This document shows positions 48,005-56,228 of a stretch of DNA of 64,000 nt, in pieces; the first letter of the stretch is position 1; each line of letters opens with the position of its first letter. Both the position numbers and the translations under genes were made by a program. The notes beneath the pieces were generated by a model. The model ran no database searches and had not been told where the DNA came from. It was given only the letters and a program-made list of their open reading frames with translations. Origin of the DNA: a virus; the IMG/VR virus record IMGVR_UViG_3300035698_000655, positions 1-64,000 of that record; one strand, written 5' to 3'.

Positions 48005-48636
48005 GTCGCTACCTTGACCGTCTTCGCCTTCATCAGATTCATCGCGAACTGTTCTTCCTCACCAGCAGATTGCTGATTTTCTTTTTCTTCTTTGGCATTG
48101 CCATATAATTCTTCAGCGAGGGTAGCAATCTCGTCCCAAGTCTCTGCATTTTCTAGACGAGCCAATACTAGCTTCTCATCATCAGAAAATTTTACATTTA
48201 GGAAAGAGCCAACCTTGTAGTGAAGATTGATACGGTCAATAAAAGACAAAGAAGTGATGTCCGTGCCTTCAGTACCGAAAAAGTTTTTGTTGAACAACTC
48301 ACGATAGCCAGCGTAGAAAGATTTTACAAGACCTGGATATTCTTTCTTGATGAATCGCTCGATGCGAACATCTTCTAGGACATTGTAGAAGCCTTTCTTG
48401 GCTTGCGAGTCACGGACTGCATCGTGCCAGCCTTCAGGAGGAGTGAACCGAGCATGACCAACTTCGTGACCTAGAAGAAGGTCGTACAGAGAGTCGGACA
48501 TGTCTGTCCATTCTGGCAGCATAAGCTTACGATTTTGAACATCGAATGCTGCGGTAGGGATATTGTGATGCTCGACCGAGATGTTCTCGGTAGCAAGTAA
48601 TTTTGCTAGTATTGACTTAGACTCGATAACTTTCAT
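47770..48636 (-). CDS. cobT: CobT-like protein, N-terminal peptidase-like part
   Basis: 288 aa as an open frame; only about the first 195-200 residues are convincing. LLLGHEVGHARFTPPEGWHD has HExxH, and FYNVLEDVRIERFIKKEY gives the third ligand site of this gluzincin-like domain. After GEEEQFAMN the frame drifts into low-complexity text that is an out-of-frame reading of the acidic region, so the true product most likely continues in the frame of 46451-48004. Confidence 0.75.
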   Translation of the reverse strand: MKVIESKSILAKLLATENISVEHHNIPTAAFDVQNRKLMLPEWTDMSDSLYDLLLGHEVGHARFTPPEGWHDAVRDSQAKKGFYNVLEDVRIERFIKKEYPGLVKSFYAGYRELFNKNFFGTEGTDITSLSFIDRINLHYKVGSFLNVKFSDDEKLVLARLENAETWDEIATLAEELYGNAKEEKENQQSAGEEEQFAMNLMKAKTVKVATCHTQTIQKKKPIRTMINLILLCQNQILLMVIMMTKRWMSLTTYFLLTMTTKRCQISRKTTSLVQSQMKHSVTTKINY

Positions 48637-48673
48637 GCTTGGTCCTCACAACCTTTTCTCATTTTGTACAACT

Positions 48674-48702
48674 ATTATAACAAAAGGGTGTGAGGATGTC
48701 AA
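48674..48702 (-). promoter_or_regulatory. Early sigma-70 promoter of cobT
   Basis: TTGACA, 17 bases, TATAAT with AATGC upstream. An ATAAGTCATTGAT box lies 20 bases upstream of the -35. Confidence 0.85.
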
Positions 48703-48731
48703 GCATTCATTTTATGAACTAAATCAATGAC

Positions 48732-49379
48732 TTATGCTTTAGTTCGCTTCTTCCTCACTACTTTAGCTGGTATTTCCTTGGTATTTTCTAGCTTTTCGGC
48801 AGCTGCCTGTAGCTTTGCAAGGATATCATTGCGCTTCTGAAGCCTTTCGGTCACCTCATCTGGTGATAACCAATAGTCTTTACCTTCTAGTATATTATCA
48901 ATTTCGTCCTGTGAAAAGAAGTCTTTGTAAATACTGTCCATCAAGTTTCTAGCCCACTTGTCATTGTGGTGGACTTGTGCCATCATCTCATTACCTTTAC
49001 CGATAGTACCACCAGAGAAGTTGTGGAACATAAAGATACTGTGGTCTGAAATCTCACACACATCTGCCATTAGAAACAAGAATGTTGCTGCCGACATACA
49101 GGCACCTTCAACTGAGGCTACAACGGTTGCTCGTGATTCTGAGATAGCTCTCATCAATTGTACTGCGGTAAGAGCTTGGCCGCCATAACAGTTAATGTGA
49201 AGATATACCACATCTTGTTCAGTAGAAGATCGTAGAATTTGGTTCCACTCTGAATAGTCTTCTGGATTTCCAATTGCGCTATTCAAATAGAAATCTAATA
49301 TTTGTCCTGTTGGACGATTAAATACACCCCTAACTACAGGCGAGACTTCGAAGTCTCTGTCCTTTGATACTCTAGCCAT
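48732..49379 (-). CDS. clpP: ClpP-like serine protease
   Basis: 215 aa from the internal ATG. VASVEGACMSAATFLFLM holds the catalytic Ser, HSIFMFHNFSGGTIGKGNEM the catalytic His, and the Asp lies about 50 residues later. VVYLHINCYGGQALTAVQLM is the oligomer interface. No Clp ATPase gene is in view; host ClpX/ClpA may be used. The C-terminus is a basic tail (AKVVRKKRTKA). Confidence 0.88.
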   Translation of the reverse strand: MARVSKDRDFEVSPVVRGVFNRPTGQILDFYLNSAIGNPEDYSEWNQILRSSTEQDVVYLHINCYGGQALTAVQLMRAISESRATVVASVEGACMSAATFLFLMADVCEISDHSIFMFHNFSGGTIGKGNEMMAQVHHNDKWARNLMDSIYKDFFSQDEIDNILEGKDYWLSPDEVTERLQKRNDILAKLQAAAEKLENTKEIPAKVVRKKRTKA

Positions 49380-49419
49380 TATCAGCTCCATTATTTAAAT
49401 TAATCGTTCAAAAACTTTA

Positions 49420-49788
49420 TTATATGTTATCGTAATATCTCGTAACAGCCTTGATTTTTTCAACTTGCTTATCAATGATAGCTGTTCTGTTCGGCCAGTG
49501 AATGTAATCTTTCTCTGGATTTTTTTGAAGGTTGAACAGTAGAGGTAAGATAAGATCCTCTACTTGCTTCAATTTAGTTACGACATCTTGCTGTACAAGT
49601 TGACGGTGTTCATTAATCATTTCGGTATCATCAGCACTTATGATGAGAGACTCTAGTCTTTCCATCTTGTCCATCAGTGCTTGTAATTGCTCGTCATCTA
49701 CCTGTGCTACTACAGGCTGAGTGGGCTCAGTCGCAGTGGCAGGTATATCATCTACTGCTGTGAAACCAAAATCCCATTCGTCTGACAT
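49420..49788 (-). CDS. Conserved hypothetical phage protein
   Basis: 122 aa. An acidic head (MSDEWDFGFTAVDDIPATAT) is followed by a coiled coil (DEQLQALMDKMERLESLI) and helical end (WPNRTAIIDKQVEKIKAVTR). A WDFGF start is common to a small family in marine T4-like phages. Shares one base with def. Confidence 0.55.
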   Translation of the reverse strand: MSDEWDFGFTAVDDIPATATEPTQPVVAQVDDEQLQALMDKMERLESLIISADDTEMINEHRQLVQQDVVTKLKQVEDLILPLLFNLQKNPEKDYIHWPNRTAIIDKQVEKIKAVTRYYDNI

Positions 49789-50312
49789 TACGCAGCTCTC
49801 CTTTTAAACCTTTTTACTTTTTTGTCTAGCTGTTTTAGCGCCCTTTCTATCTTGAGACTAGAAGCTCTCATTGTAAAGTTTTGTCCTACCATGTGATCAA
49901 ATTCGTGTAGCATAACACGAGCATACACACCACCAAATTCTTCTATAGTTTCTACTCCGTTCTCGTCATGGTATTTTATTGTACAACTATCGGGTCGTGT
50001 TAGATTTAACCAAAGACCAGGGTAGGATAAACATCCTTCTCGCATAGTCACACCAGTATTAGAAACTTTTAATAGTTCTGGATTAAAAATTGATTTCTCA
50101 TCTAATCCTGATCCGCCTACTACGAATACTTTCTTATTTATTCCTATTTGATTCGCCGACAAACCTACACCGCCAAACTTACGCATGCCTACAAATAATT
50201 TTTCACTCAATTCTTTTGCGTCTTCGGCATCGAAGTCAAAGCGATCAGGTTCTTGCTTGAGCATTGGGTGACCAAAGGGTAACAGTTCTATTGCTTTTTC
50301 TTCTTCCATCAT
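49788..50312 (-). CDS. def: Peptide deformylase
   Basis: 174 aa. The three motifs are present: GGVGLSANQIG (48-58), MREGCLSYPGLWL and MLHEFDHMVGQNF (HExDH). Removes formyl groups from new proteins; phage PDFs are thought to help host protein turnover or make proteins quickly. Metal ligands Cys and two His are intact. Start preceded by AGGA; short gap after gene 46. Confidence 0.93.
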   Translation of the reverse strand: MMEEEKAIELLPFGHPMLKQEPDRFDFDAEDAKELSEKLFVGMRKFGGVGLSANQIGINKKVFVVGGSGLDEKSIFNPELLKVSNTGVTMREGCLSYPGLWLNLTRPDSCTIKYHDENGVETIEEFGGVYARVMLHEFDHMVGQNFTMRASSLKIERALKQLDKKVKRFKRRAA

Positions 50313-50322
50313 ATAATCCTAT

Positions 50323-51993
50323 TTATGACATTACTGAATAGTTATTTTTCTTTTCAAATTTTATGATGCCTCTAAACTTATCAAACAATTGATCGCCTTT
50401 ATGTGAAATAACAAATACATTAGTTTCTGGGCCAATCGTGTTCAATAACTGCATCAGATAGTCTGTACCATTGACATCAAGAGAACTATCAAATACTTCA
50501 TCGAGCAGCAGCAAGTTTGTGCTGGCACTGTTCTTCATCTTAGCAATAGTACGCCAAGTAAATACGAGTGCAAGGTCAATGCGCTGCTTCTCGCCTTCAC
50601 TGAACGAAGCATAACTAAACTTGTCTCGGTGTCGTGACTTGATTGTTTCTTTAAACGTCTCGTCTAAATCAAACTGTACAAAAAAGTCCATTGACTTTAG
50701 GTACTTGTTTACTAATTTATTTATGACAGGTAAATACTGACGAATAATTTTAGTCTTGATACCAGAATCTTTTAATAGAGATTCTGCAATAGAATTATAC
50801 TCTTGTTCCGTCTTGTATTCTGTTCTAATTTCTGTCTTTGATATCAAATCTTTAGCAACAGTTTTTAGTTTGTCGGTTTCTTTTTCAATGTCACCAACTT
50901 TGTTTTCTGTTTCTGTTTTTTCAATATTCATTCTTTGTAACAAAGTTTGTGATGACATAATACTATTGTTAGTATCAATTATCTTTTGTTGTATGCCTAG
51001 AAACTCTTCGTATGCTTTGTCTAACTCATCCCATTCAGATGATAATGTAGTACTTGCTTTTTCTAGTTCAGAAATTTTAGTTTTCTTTTCTGTTGCGATA
51101 GATTCTTTGAACTCATGTGGTATGCCTTGCTTGCAAGTAGGACAATCATCATGGTTTTCATAGAAAGTTAATTCTTTCTTTTGCTCTCGTATCTTACGAT
51201 TAAATTCCGTCTTAAATCCATCAAGACGTTTGCGCTTGTCTTCTATTTTACCAAAAGACTCTTTAACCTGGGTGTCTAGGTTGACTTGTGATTGTAGAGA
51301 TGCGATAGTAATTTCTATGTCAGAAATTTCTTTGAGGACTTTGTCTACCTTTTCTTTCTTATCGCTCTCAAGTGTTTGAATATAATTTTTTTGTAAGGAC
51401 GCTTTTTCTTTTGTGACAGAAATTTCGCTCTCTAGAAATCTCAACTTCTCTTTTAGGTCATTCACTTTTGTTTTCAGTACTTCTTTCATTGTAGTAAATA
51501 TGCGAATGTCCAGAATGTCTTCGATGATTTCTCTACGAATGTTAGGAGTCAATTGCATGAAAGGTGTAAATGATGCGCTACCAAGAATAACAATCTGAGT
51601 AAAAGACTTGTAGTTCAACTTGAGAATATTTTCTTCTAGATGTTTTTGATAGTCACGCACACTCGCATTCTGATCTACCATTTCACCATCTATTACAATT
51701 TCAAAAATGCCAGGGTTACTGCCTCTACGAATAATATAGTCTTTCGTGCCTATAGTAAATTCAACTTCAACTATCATAGCTTTTCTGTTTATGCTATTGA
51801 TTAATTGAGGTTTAGAAATGTTTCTAAATGGTTTATTGAATAGAGCAAACGTAATAGCATCAAGTAAAGTAGATTTACCAGAGCCATTGTCGCCTACTAT
51901 TAGAGTGCTGTTGCTTCTGTCCAAATGAATTTCGGTAAAAGCATTGCCGGTTGAAAGAAAATTCTTCCAACGAACCTTTTTGAAAACTATCAT
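50323..51993 (-). CDS. 46: Recombination nuclease subunit gp46 (Rad50/SbcC-like)
   Basis: 556 aa, same as T4 gp46 (560). LIVGDNGSGKSTLLDAITFA is Walker A (34-42); DDCPTCKQGIPHEF is the zinc hook; ASFSEGEKQRIDLALVFTWR is the ABC signature; NLLLLDEVFDSSLD is Walker B. Long coiled coils flank the hook. With gp47 it processes DNA ends for recombination and replication. Confidence 0.95.
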   Translation of the reverse strand: MIVFKKVRWKNFLSTGNAFTEIHLDRSNSTLIVGDNGSGKSTLLDAITFALFNKPFRNISKPQLINSINRKAMIVEVEFTIGTKDYIIRRGSNPGIFEIVIDGEMVDQNASVRDYQKHLEENILKLNYKSFTQIVILGSASFTPFMQLTPNIRREIIEDILDIRIFTTMKEVLKTKVNDLKEKLRFLESEISVTKEKASLQKNYIQTLESDKKEKVDKVLKEISDIEITIASLQSQVNLDTQVKESFGKIEDKRKRLDGFKTEFNRKIREQKKELTFYENHDDCPTCKQGIPHEFKESIATEKKTKISELEKASTTLSSEWDELDKAYEEFLGIQQKIIDTNNSIMSSQTLLQRMNIEKTETENKVGDIEKETDKLKTVAKDLISKTEIRTEYKTEQEYNSIAESLLKDSGIKTKIIRQYLPVINKLVNKYLKSMDFFVQFDLDETFKETIKSRHRDKFSYASFSEGEKQRIDLALVFTWRTIAKMKNSASTNLLLLDEVFDSSLDVNGTDYLMQLLNTIGPETNVFVISHKGDQLFDKFRGIIKFEKKNNYSVMS

Positions 51994-53051
51994 ACATGAT
52001 CCTGTGCTTCAACATACAGCGTTTGAAGTAATGATTTCAACTTTTCTTTATCAACACTTACTTCGATGCCGTCAACATAATCTTTTAACAGAGACATAGT
52101 ATCTTCTAAGTCTACATCTTCACCAACTGCTTCATCTTCAAAGTCAGATAAGTCTTCGATGATTTTTAACTCAATCAAATTGCATTGATATAAGTTATCT
52201 ATAAAGGCATCAAACTTGGCAAAGTCAGTCTTCTTTGATACAATTACTTTTACGCAACCGTCACGAACTGAGTCATAATCATAAACAAAATTGCCATGAA
52301 AAGATCCGGTATCGGTGTCATCATAATAGATTTTGTGGAAAATTCTAACTGGGTTATTAACATATTCAAGTTCTTTTTTATGTGTGTCATAAATTGCAAA
52401 GCCTCGTGGGTCGTCATAGTCTGACCAGGTTATCTCGTAAGGATTACCCATGTATGTAATATTGCCTTTGGTATGCCTATGGTGAAAATGACCGCTAATA
52501 ACCATAGGCAGATGACTAAACATACTAGGATCCATCCCATGAGGATTAGGGGATCCACGATACATATCATAGCCAGAGAACTCAAAGTGTCCCAAGCAGA
52601 TGTCAGCTTTTGATTTAGAGATAATTTCAAATGATTCTTCATAGTTTTCACTGCATATCCAAGGCACAAATAGTACTGTGCTTTCGCCCATCTTAATTTC
52701 TGTGACTTTTTCATACAGAGATATATTGTTGTACTCTCTGAGCAAAAGCCCTGGAGAATTTACATCGTTTGTATTTTTAAAGTAAGTATCATGATTACCA
52801 GGGATCATATGCAGGTCTATATTCATTTCCTGCAAACGATCAAAGAAGTATGCTTTACAACTCTGTAGTGTGTTGTAGTTGATATACTTTCTTCGATCAA
52901 ATGTATCTCCTAAATCAAATACAGTTTTGATACCTTGACGCTCAAGCTCTGGAAAGAATGTTTCTTCATAGAACTTTTTAAAGTGTGCGTCAAATGCAAT
53001 CGAATCACTTCTTGCGCCGAAGTGAAGGTCTGTTACCATTGCAAATTTCAA
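51990..53051 (-). CDS. 47: Recombination nuclease subunit gp47 (Mre11-like)
   Basis: 353 aa from a TTG codon two bases after the upstream stop (MKFAMVTDLHFGA); an ATG 12 bases in, or the ATG at 53093, are alternatives. Phosphoesterase motifs are clear: TDLHFGARSD, DLGDTFDRRKYIN, IPGNHDTYFKN, CLGHFEFSG, ISGHFHHRHTKG. Forms the nuclease with gp46; the stop of gp47 overlaps the gp46 start by 4 bases. Confidence 0.92.
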   Translation of the reverse strand: MKFAMVTDLHFGARSDSIAFDAHFKKFYEETFFPELERQGIKTVFDLGDTFDRRKYINYNTLQSCKAYFFDRLQEMNIDLHMIPGNHDTYFKNTNDVNSPGLLLREYNNISLYEKVTEIKMGESTVLFVPWICSENYEESFEIISKSKADICLGHFEFSGYDMYRGSPNPHGMDPSMFSHLPMVISGHFHHRHTKGNITYMGNPYEITWSDYDDPRGFAIYDTHKKELEYVNNPVRIFHKIYYDDTDTGSFHGNFVYDYDSVRDGCVKVIVSKKTDFAKFDAFIDNLYQCNLIELKIIEDLSDFEDEAVGEDVDLEDTMSLLKDYVDGIEVSVDKEKLKSLLQTLYVEAQDHV

Positions 53052-53052
53052 A

Positions 53053-53586
53053 TTAAAACCACTCTGGGATTTGTCGTTTAGTCCACTTAGCAAAGTCTCG
53101 CTTGTAAATGCGATAGTAATTGCGATACGCTTCTACTACATTAGATAGTTTAGCATCATCTGGCATTGCTTGTGGAAGTTCTGTAAGTACACCACTAGGT
53201 ATATTTGATGGTGTATTACATAGTATACTTTCTAATTTGCTTTGTGTCAAGTGAGTTCTGCCGTAGCGGTGAGTATATTCCTGACACAAAGCGATCCACA
53301 TGGTGTGCATATATTCATAGTTTGCTTTAGTAGCTCTTGTCCATACACCAGATGGATGATTAACGTGGGAAGCTTTGTATACGACATCTTCCATATGTCG
53401 ATTCGATAAACACCAACGCTTGATGCGTCTATTTTTTGCTGTTTTATCGACATATAATGCGCCATCTAACACACGATGTGATGTGGACATTAGTTGTGCA
53501 TACTCTATTATCATCTTAACGCAGTGACGATCACAGTGATATTCGGCAGCAACGACTGGATCTGTGTCTAAAGCAAAGATATTCAT
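53053..53586 (-). CDS. Conserved phage protein
   Basis: 177 aa. MNIFALDTDPVVAAEYHCDR, HCVKMIIEYAQLMSTSHRVL is a hallmark opening of a family seen in many phages; the middle has Trp- and His-rich motifs (NHPSGVWTRATKANYEYM) and the end is basic. Despite occasional claims, I see no DenV-type active site. Function unknown. It contains the internal promoter of gp47. Confidence 0.6.
   Translation of the reverse strand: MNIFALDTDPVVAAEYHCDRHCVKMIIEYAQLMSTSHRVLDGALYVDKTAKNRRIKRWCLSNRHMEDVVYKASHVNHPSGVWTRATKANYEYMHTMWIALCQEYTHRYGRTHLTQSKLESILCNTPSNIPSGVLTELPQAMPDDAKLSNVVEAYRNYYRIYKRDFAKWTKRQIPEWF
53222..53250 (-). promoter_or_regulatory. Sigma-70 promoter for genes 47-46
   Basis: TTGACA, 17 bases, TATACT on the minus strand, inside the upstream gene about 170 bases before gp47. 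Confidence 0.7.
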
Positions 53587-53589
53587 GTC

Positions 53590-53820
53590 TTACTCCATGA
53601 TGTTCTTGAATGTAGTTTCGAATTCTTCGTTGATTGTAGTTTCTTCTGCAAAATTTTGCTTGTGGTAAACACGAGCCATCTTGCGAATCACTCGCTTGTC
53701 CAGAAACTGTTCTTCGTGCAGCTTGTTTACAATCTCTTTAATGAGGTCTCGTTCTGCGTCCATACGAGTCATTGAGTTTGACATTTCTTCAACTGCGCTT
53801 CTTACTTTTTGTGCATCCAT
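53590..53820 (-). CDS. Small helical protein (possibly DsbA-like dsDNA-binding)
   Basis: 76 aa from the ATG; a longer frame exists but lacks an SD. ERDLIKEIVNKLHEEQFLDK, RKMARVYHKQNFAEETTINE, EFETTFKNIME matches the pattern of T4 DsbA, a small DNA-binding protein near late promoters (R-x-x-x-x-Y-H-K-x-N). GAG...TTATATT precedes the ATG. Assignment is tentative. Confidence 0.5.
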   Translation of the reverse strand: MDAQKVRSAVEEMSNSMTRMDAERDLIKEIVNKLHEEQFLDKRVIRKMARVYHKQNFAEETTINEEFETTFKNIME

Positions 53821-53830
53821 AATATAACTC

Positions 53831-54346
53831 CTAGAGTAAATCAAACAACAAATGTATTCTATCATCGGTCTTGCTTGCATTCAATGCAGTGTGTCTCTTT
53901 GTTGTGTCAGTAAGATACGCACTGCCATCTGCTGGCATATGAAAAACTTCATTATTAATAATCATTAAAGCATCAGTATTAGTTACAACTGGTATGTGAA
54001 TTCTTTTGCTAAGATCAACATGAAGGCTCATGCATCTCTTTGGCTCCAGTCTCATAATTCTAGCTCTACCTATGCGATAAGTTTTTTGTAATTCTTCACA
54101 CACATACTCGATATAAGTACCTGTCAGATCAGAATTTATTTCAGTGAAGTCATTATTACACACTCTTGGCATTAATTTTATTAATGATCCGCACCCTTCG
54201 TGCCATTTCTGAGTGTCATGTGCTTTTTTAGTATGTTTTATTCCAATTTGATTTGTTGTTGGACAAAACTTCACTGAATCAATTATATCATAACATTCTT
54301 TTTCGATCTTGTCAATATCAAAGATATAATCTAATGTGTCTATCAT
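53831..54346 (-). CDS. Fe(II)/2-oxoglutarate-dependent oxygenase-like protein
   Basis: 171 aa. CMSLHVDLSKRIHIPVVTN gives His 109 and Asp 111, RHTALNASKTDDRIHLLFDL gives His 152 and Arg 163: the HxD...H...R set of Fe(II)/2OG oxygenases of the aspartyl hydroxylase or PiuC-like type. Phage members are common; targets are unknown. It overlaps the exonuclease gene by 4 bases. Confidence 0.7.
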   Translation of the reverse strand: MIDTLDYIFDIDKIEKECYDIIDSVKFCPTTNQIGIKHTKKAHDTQKWHEGCGSLIKLMPRVCNNDFTEINSDLTGTYIEYVCEELQKTYRIGRARIMRLEPKRCMSLHVDLSKRIHIPVVTNTDALMIINNEVFHMPADGSAYLTDTTKRHTALNASKTDDRIHLLFDLL

Positions 54347-54873
54347 GATGACAACATGTCAATAATAAGTTTGGCTTCAGCTATTGAATCGTGAAGCGCA
54401 TTGTGATTAATCCCAGTCTTTTCTAGCCGTCTGCCTAGAATGCTAGTCAGTGTTCGCATGTCGTAGATGTCCCAGAACTTCCATGGTATTTTTATCATCT
54501 CATCATTCAATGCAAAGTATGCAGATTCAAGTATTGTAATATCAAAACTAGATCCATTGCCCCAAATTGGTACTGAAGTATTGCCATAGAATTCTGTGAA
54601 TTTTTGCATTGCTTCTTTTAGAGGAACAGGATCTTTTTGCCAAGATTCAATTGCTTCTTTCGGCTGTGATGCCCACCAAGCGACAGTCTCTTTGCTGATA
54701 TGAAGTCCTATTTCTTTGCATGTTAACGGATCAACATTGATGAAGAACTCTTCCGTTATTCCATCTTGCAAGGTAAACGCAACTGCACCAATAGAAATAA
54801 TACATGAGTTTGGTCTAGCACTCAATGTTTCAAGGTCAACTACTATCTGTCTATCAGTTGGTTTTATTTTCAT
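54343..54873 (-). CDS. dexA: DexA-like 3'-5' exonuclease
   Basis: 176 aa. DEDDh motifs: IVVDLETLSARPNSCIISIG (Asp, Glu), WGNGSSFDITILES (second Asp), GINHNALHDSIAEA (His, Asp). T4 DexA (227 aa) degrades single-stranded DNA. Close to gp55 and oxygenase genes. Confidence 0.88.
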   Translation of the reverse strand: MKIKPTDRQIVVDLETLSARPNSCIISIGAVAFTLQDGITEEFFINVDPLTCKEIGLHISKETVAWWASQPKEAIESWQKDPVPLKEAMQKFTEFYGNTSVPIWGNGSSFDITILESAYFALNDEMIKIPWKFWDIYDMRTLTSILGRRLEKTGINHNALHDSIAEAKLIIDMLSS

Positions 54874-55051
54874 CTATAATTCCTGTGTTCCAATTTCTTG
54901 CAAATGCTTCTGCATAATGTATGCTCTTACCGGGAAACTCATTTGTTCCAACTTTTATGCCATCTTTATACATGTCTACGACATAAATTGTATCTGGACC
55001 TGATGATCCATTGCCGCTGAATGGAATACATCTAATCGTGCTGTGTCTCAT
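54854..55051 (-). CDS. Small hypothetical protein
   Basis: 65 aa: MRHSTIRCIPFSGNGSSGPD, YVVDMYKDGIKVGTNEFPGK. Likely a small alpha/beta protein; GGAG lies upstream. Starts the dexA transcript after a promoter at 55074. Confidence 0.55.
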   Translation of the reverse strand: MRHSTIRCIPFSGNGSSGPDTIYVVDMYKDGIKVGTNEFPGKSIHYAEAFARNWNTGIIDENKTN

Positions 55052-55073
55052 ATAGTTTCTCCAGTGTTTAACT

Positions 55074-55102
55074 ATGATACTACATTACATACTAGTTGTC
55101 AA
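55074..55102 (-). promoter_or_regulatory. Sigma-70 promoter before the dexA cluster
   Basis: TTGACA, 17 bases, TATCAT on the minus strand, in the gp55 3' end. Confidence 0.65.
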
Positions 55103-55658
55103 GTGGTAATTTTTGGGGTTCATCGAAGTATTTCGGGCGTCTTTTGGGCTTATCTTCAGTAGGAGACACCTTATTTAGCTGTTTTTTGTCTTTTGCGTTG
55201 CTATCTACCTGTTCTTGTACCCATTTTAAGTACTCATAGTTGCCTGAATCACCTTCAATTTCATCTAGCAACTGTTGCAGGTCAATGCTTTGTAGATAGT
55301 TAAGCTTTGTTTCAGTTTGTCTAGCCTCTTTCTTGATGCGCCTAATGAATGAGTAGTAGGTAATCTGAGTAAAGTAGGCGAAAGGATTATTAGATTTCTC
55401 TGGATTGAATCTGTCAGCATACCGCAAACAATTCTCAATACCATCAAGTACCATCTCATCACGAAATGTATAGTTGACAAAGTTTGCTTTGTATGCCAGA
55501 TGATTTGAAATCTTAACGAAACACTCACCTAGATAGTGAGGGCATTGAGGAGTAGGTTCACCAGCAGCTACTGATTTATCCCACTGTTCTTTCCACACCT
55601 TCATCTCGGCGAAGAACTTTTTATTATCTACATAGTGTGCTGTTTTTTGCTTACTCAT
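55092..55658 (-). CDS. 55: Late transcription sigma factor gp55
   Basis: 188 aa (T4: 185). FFAEMKVWKEQWDKSVAAGE and MVLDGIENCLRYADRFNPEK with SNNPFAYFTQITYYSFIRRI match the gp55 sigma-like region 2 that recognises the TATAAATA octamer. Works with gp45 and gp33. The abundance of TATAAATA before late genes in the window agrees with it. Confidence 0.92.
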   Translation of the reverse strand: MSKQKTAHYVDNKKFFAEMKVWKEQWDKSVAAGEPTPQCPHYLGECFVKISNHLAYKANFVNYTFRDEMVLDGIENCLRYADRFNPEKSNNPFAYFTQITYYSFIRRIKKEARQTETKLNYLQSIDLQQLLDEIEGDSGNYEYLKWVQEQVDSNAKDKKQLNKVSPTEDKPKRRPKYFDEPQKLPLDN

Positions 55659-55690
55659 TTTTTATCTCCATCAAATTAAATCATAATACT

Positions 55691-55719
55691 ATAGTACTAC
55701 AAAAACATAACAATGTCAA
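55691..55719 (-). promoter_or_regulatory. Sigma-70 promoter of gene 55
   Basis: TTGACA, 17 bases, TACTAT on the minus strand, 33 bases before gp55. The -10 is imperfect. Confidence 0.55.
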
Positions 55720-55741
55720 CTGAAAATAAATGAGAAAAGAC

Positions 55742-55770
55742 TTGACAGAGGCTCTTCACCTTGTTATAAT
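55742..55770 (+). promoter_or_regulatory. Plus-strand sigma-70 promoter, perfect consensus
   Basis: TTGACA, 17 bases, TATAAT on the plus strand, opposite to all nearby genes. It would produce RNA antisense to the Sm-like gene and uvsW. Confidence 0.75.
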
Positions 55771-55796
55771 TGTCTTGTTAGAAAGAAAGTAGTACT

Positions 55797-56228
55797 CTAA
55801 TGAAAAGTTTTGTCTTTACCAGAAGCAATTAAATCCAATTGTTCTTCTAGGTAATCCAGTTCTTCTTTAGACATTTCTTGAATCTCTTCTGGTAATTCAT
55901 CATCATTCTTGTAGAAGTTACCATCAAGAGAAATTGTTTTATCATAAACATTAGACACCATCTCTTCGTAAGATTTATACAATCTTTCGCTCAGAGAAGA
56001 AGAAGAAACAACAGAAAATTGATCAATGAAAACTTCACGGTCATCAGTCATGACAAGATAGGGACGAAGAACCATATGTTCTCCAACGAGATTGCCATCA
56101 TCGTTCATGATAGGCTTTGCAGTAACTTCTAGAGGAAACTTTACTATGATCTCTTCAGGCGTATATTCGACATCGCCTACAATATTCAGACCATTTATTA
56201 AATTTACTATTTTGTAATTAGTTTCCAA
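55797..56228 (-). CDS. Sm-like phage protein
   Basis: 143 aa. METNYKIVNLINGLNIVGDV, IIVKFPLEVTAKPIMNDDGN and HMVLRPYLVMTDDREVFIDQ are like the Sm-type protein at 39449-39790. C-terminal acidic helices. Overlaps uvsW by 11 bases. Function unknown. Confidence 0.6.
   Translation of the reverse strand: METNYKIVNLINGLNIVGDVEYTPEEIIVKFPLEVTAKPIMNDDGNLVGEHMVLRPYLVMTDDREVFIDQFSVVSSSSLSERLYKSYEEMVSNVYDKTISLDGNFYKNDDELPEEIQEMSKEELDYLEEQLDLIASGKDKTFH

Noticed and set aside
53053-53586. Pyrimidine-dimer glycosylase (DenV) label for the 177-aa protein
   Set aside because: No N-terminal Thr nucleophile or DenV-like Arg/Glu pattern visible; kept as unknown.
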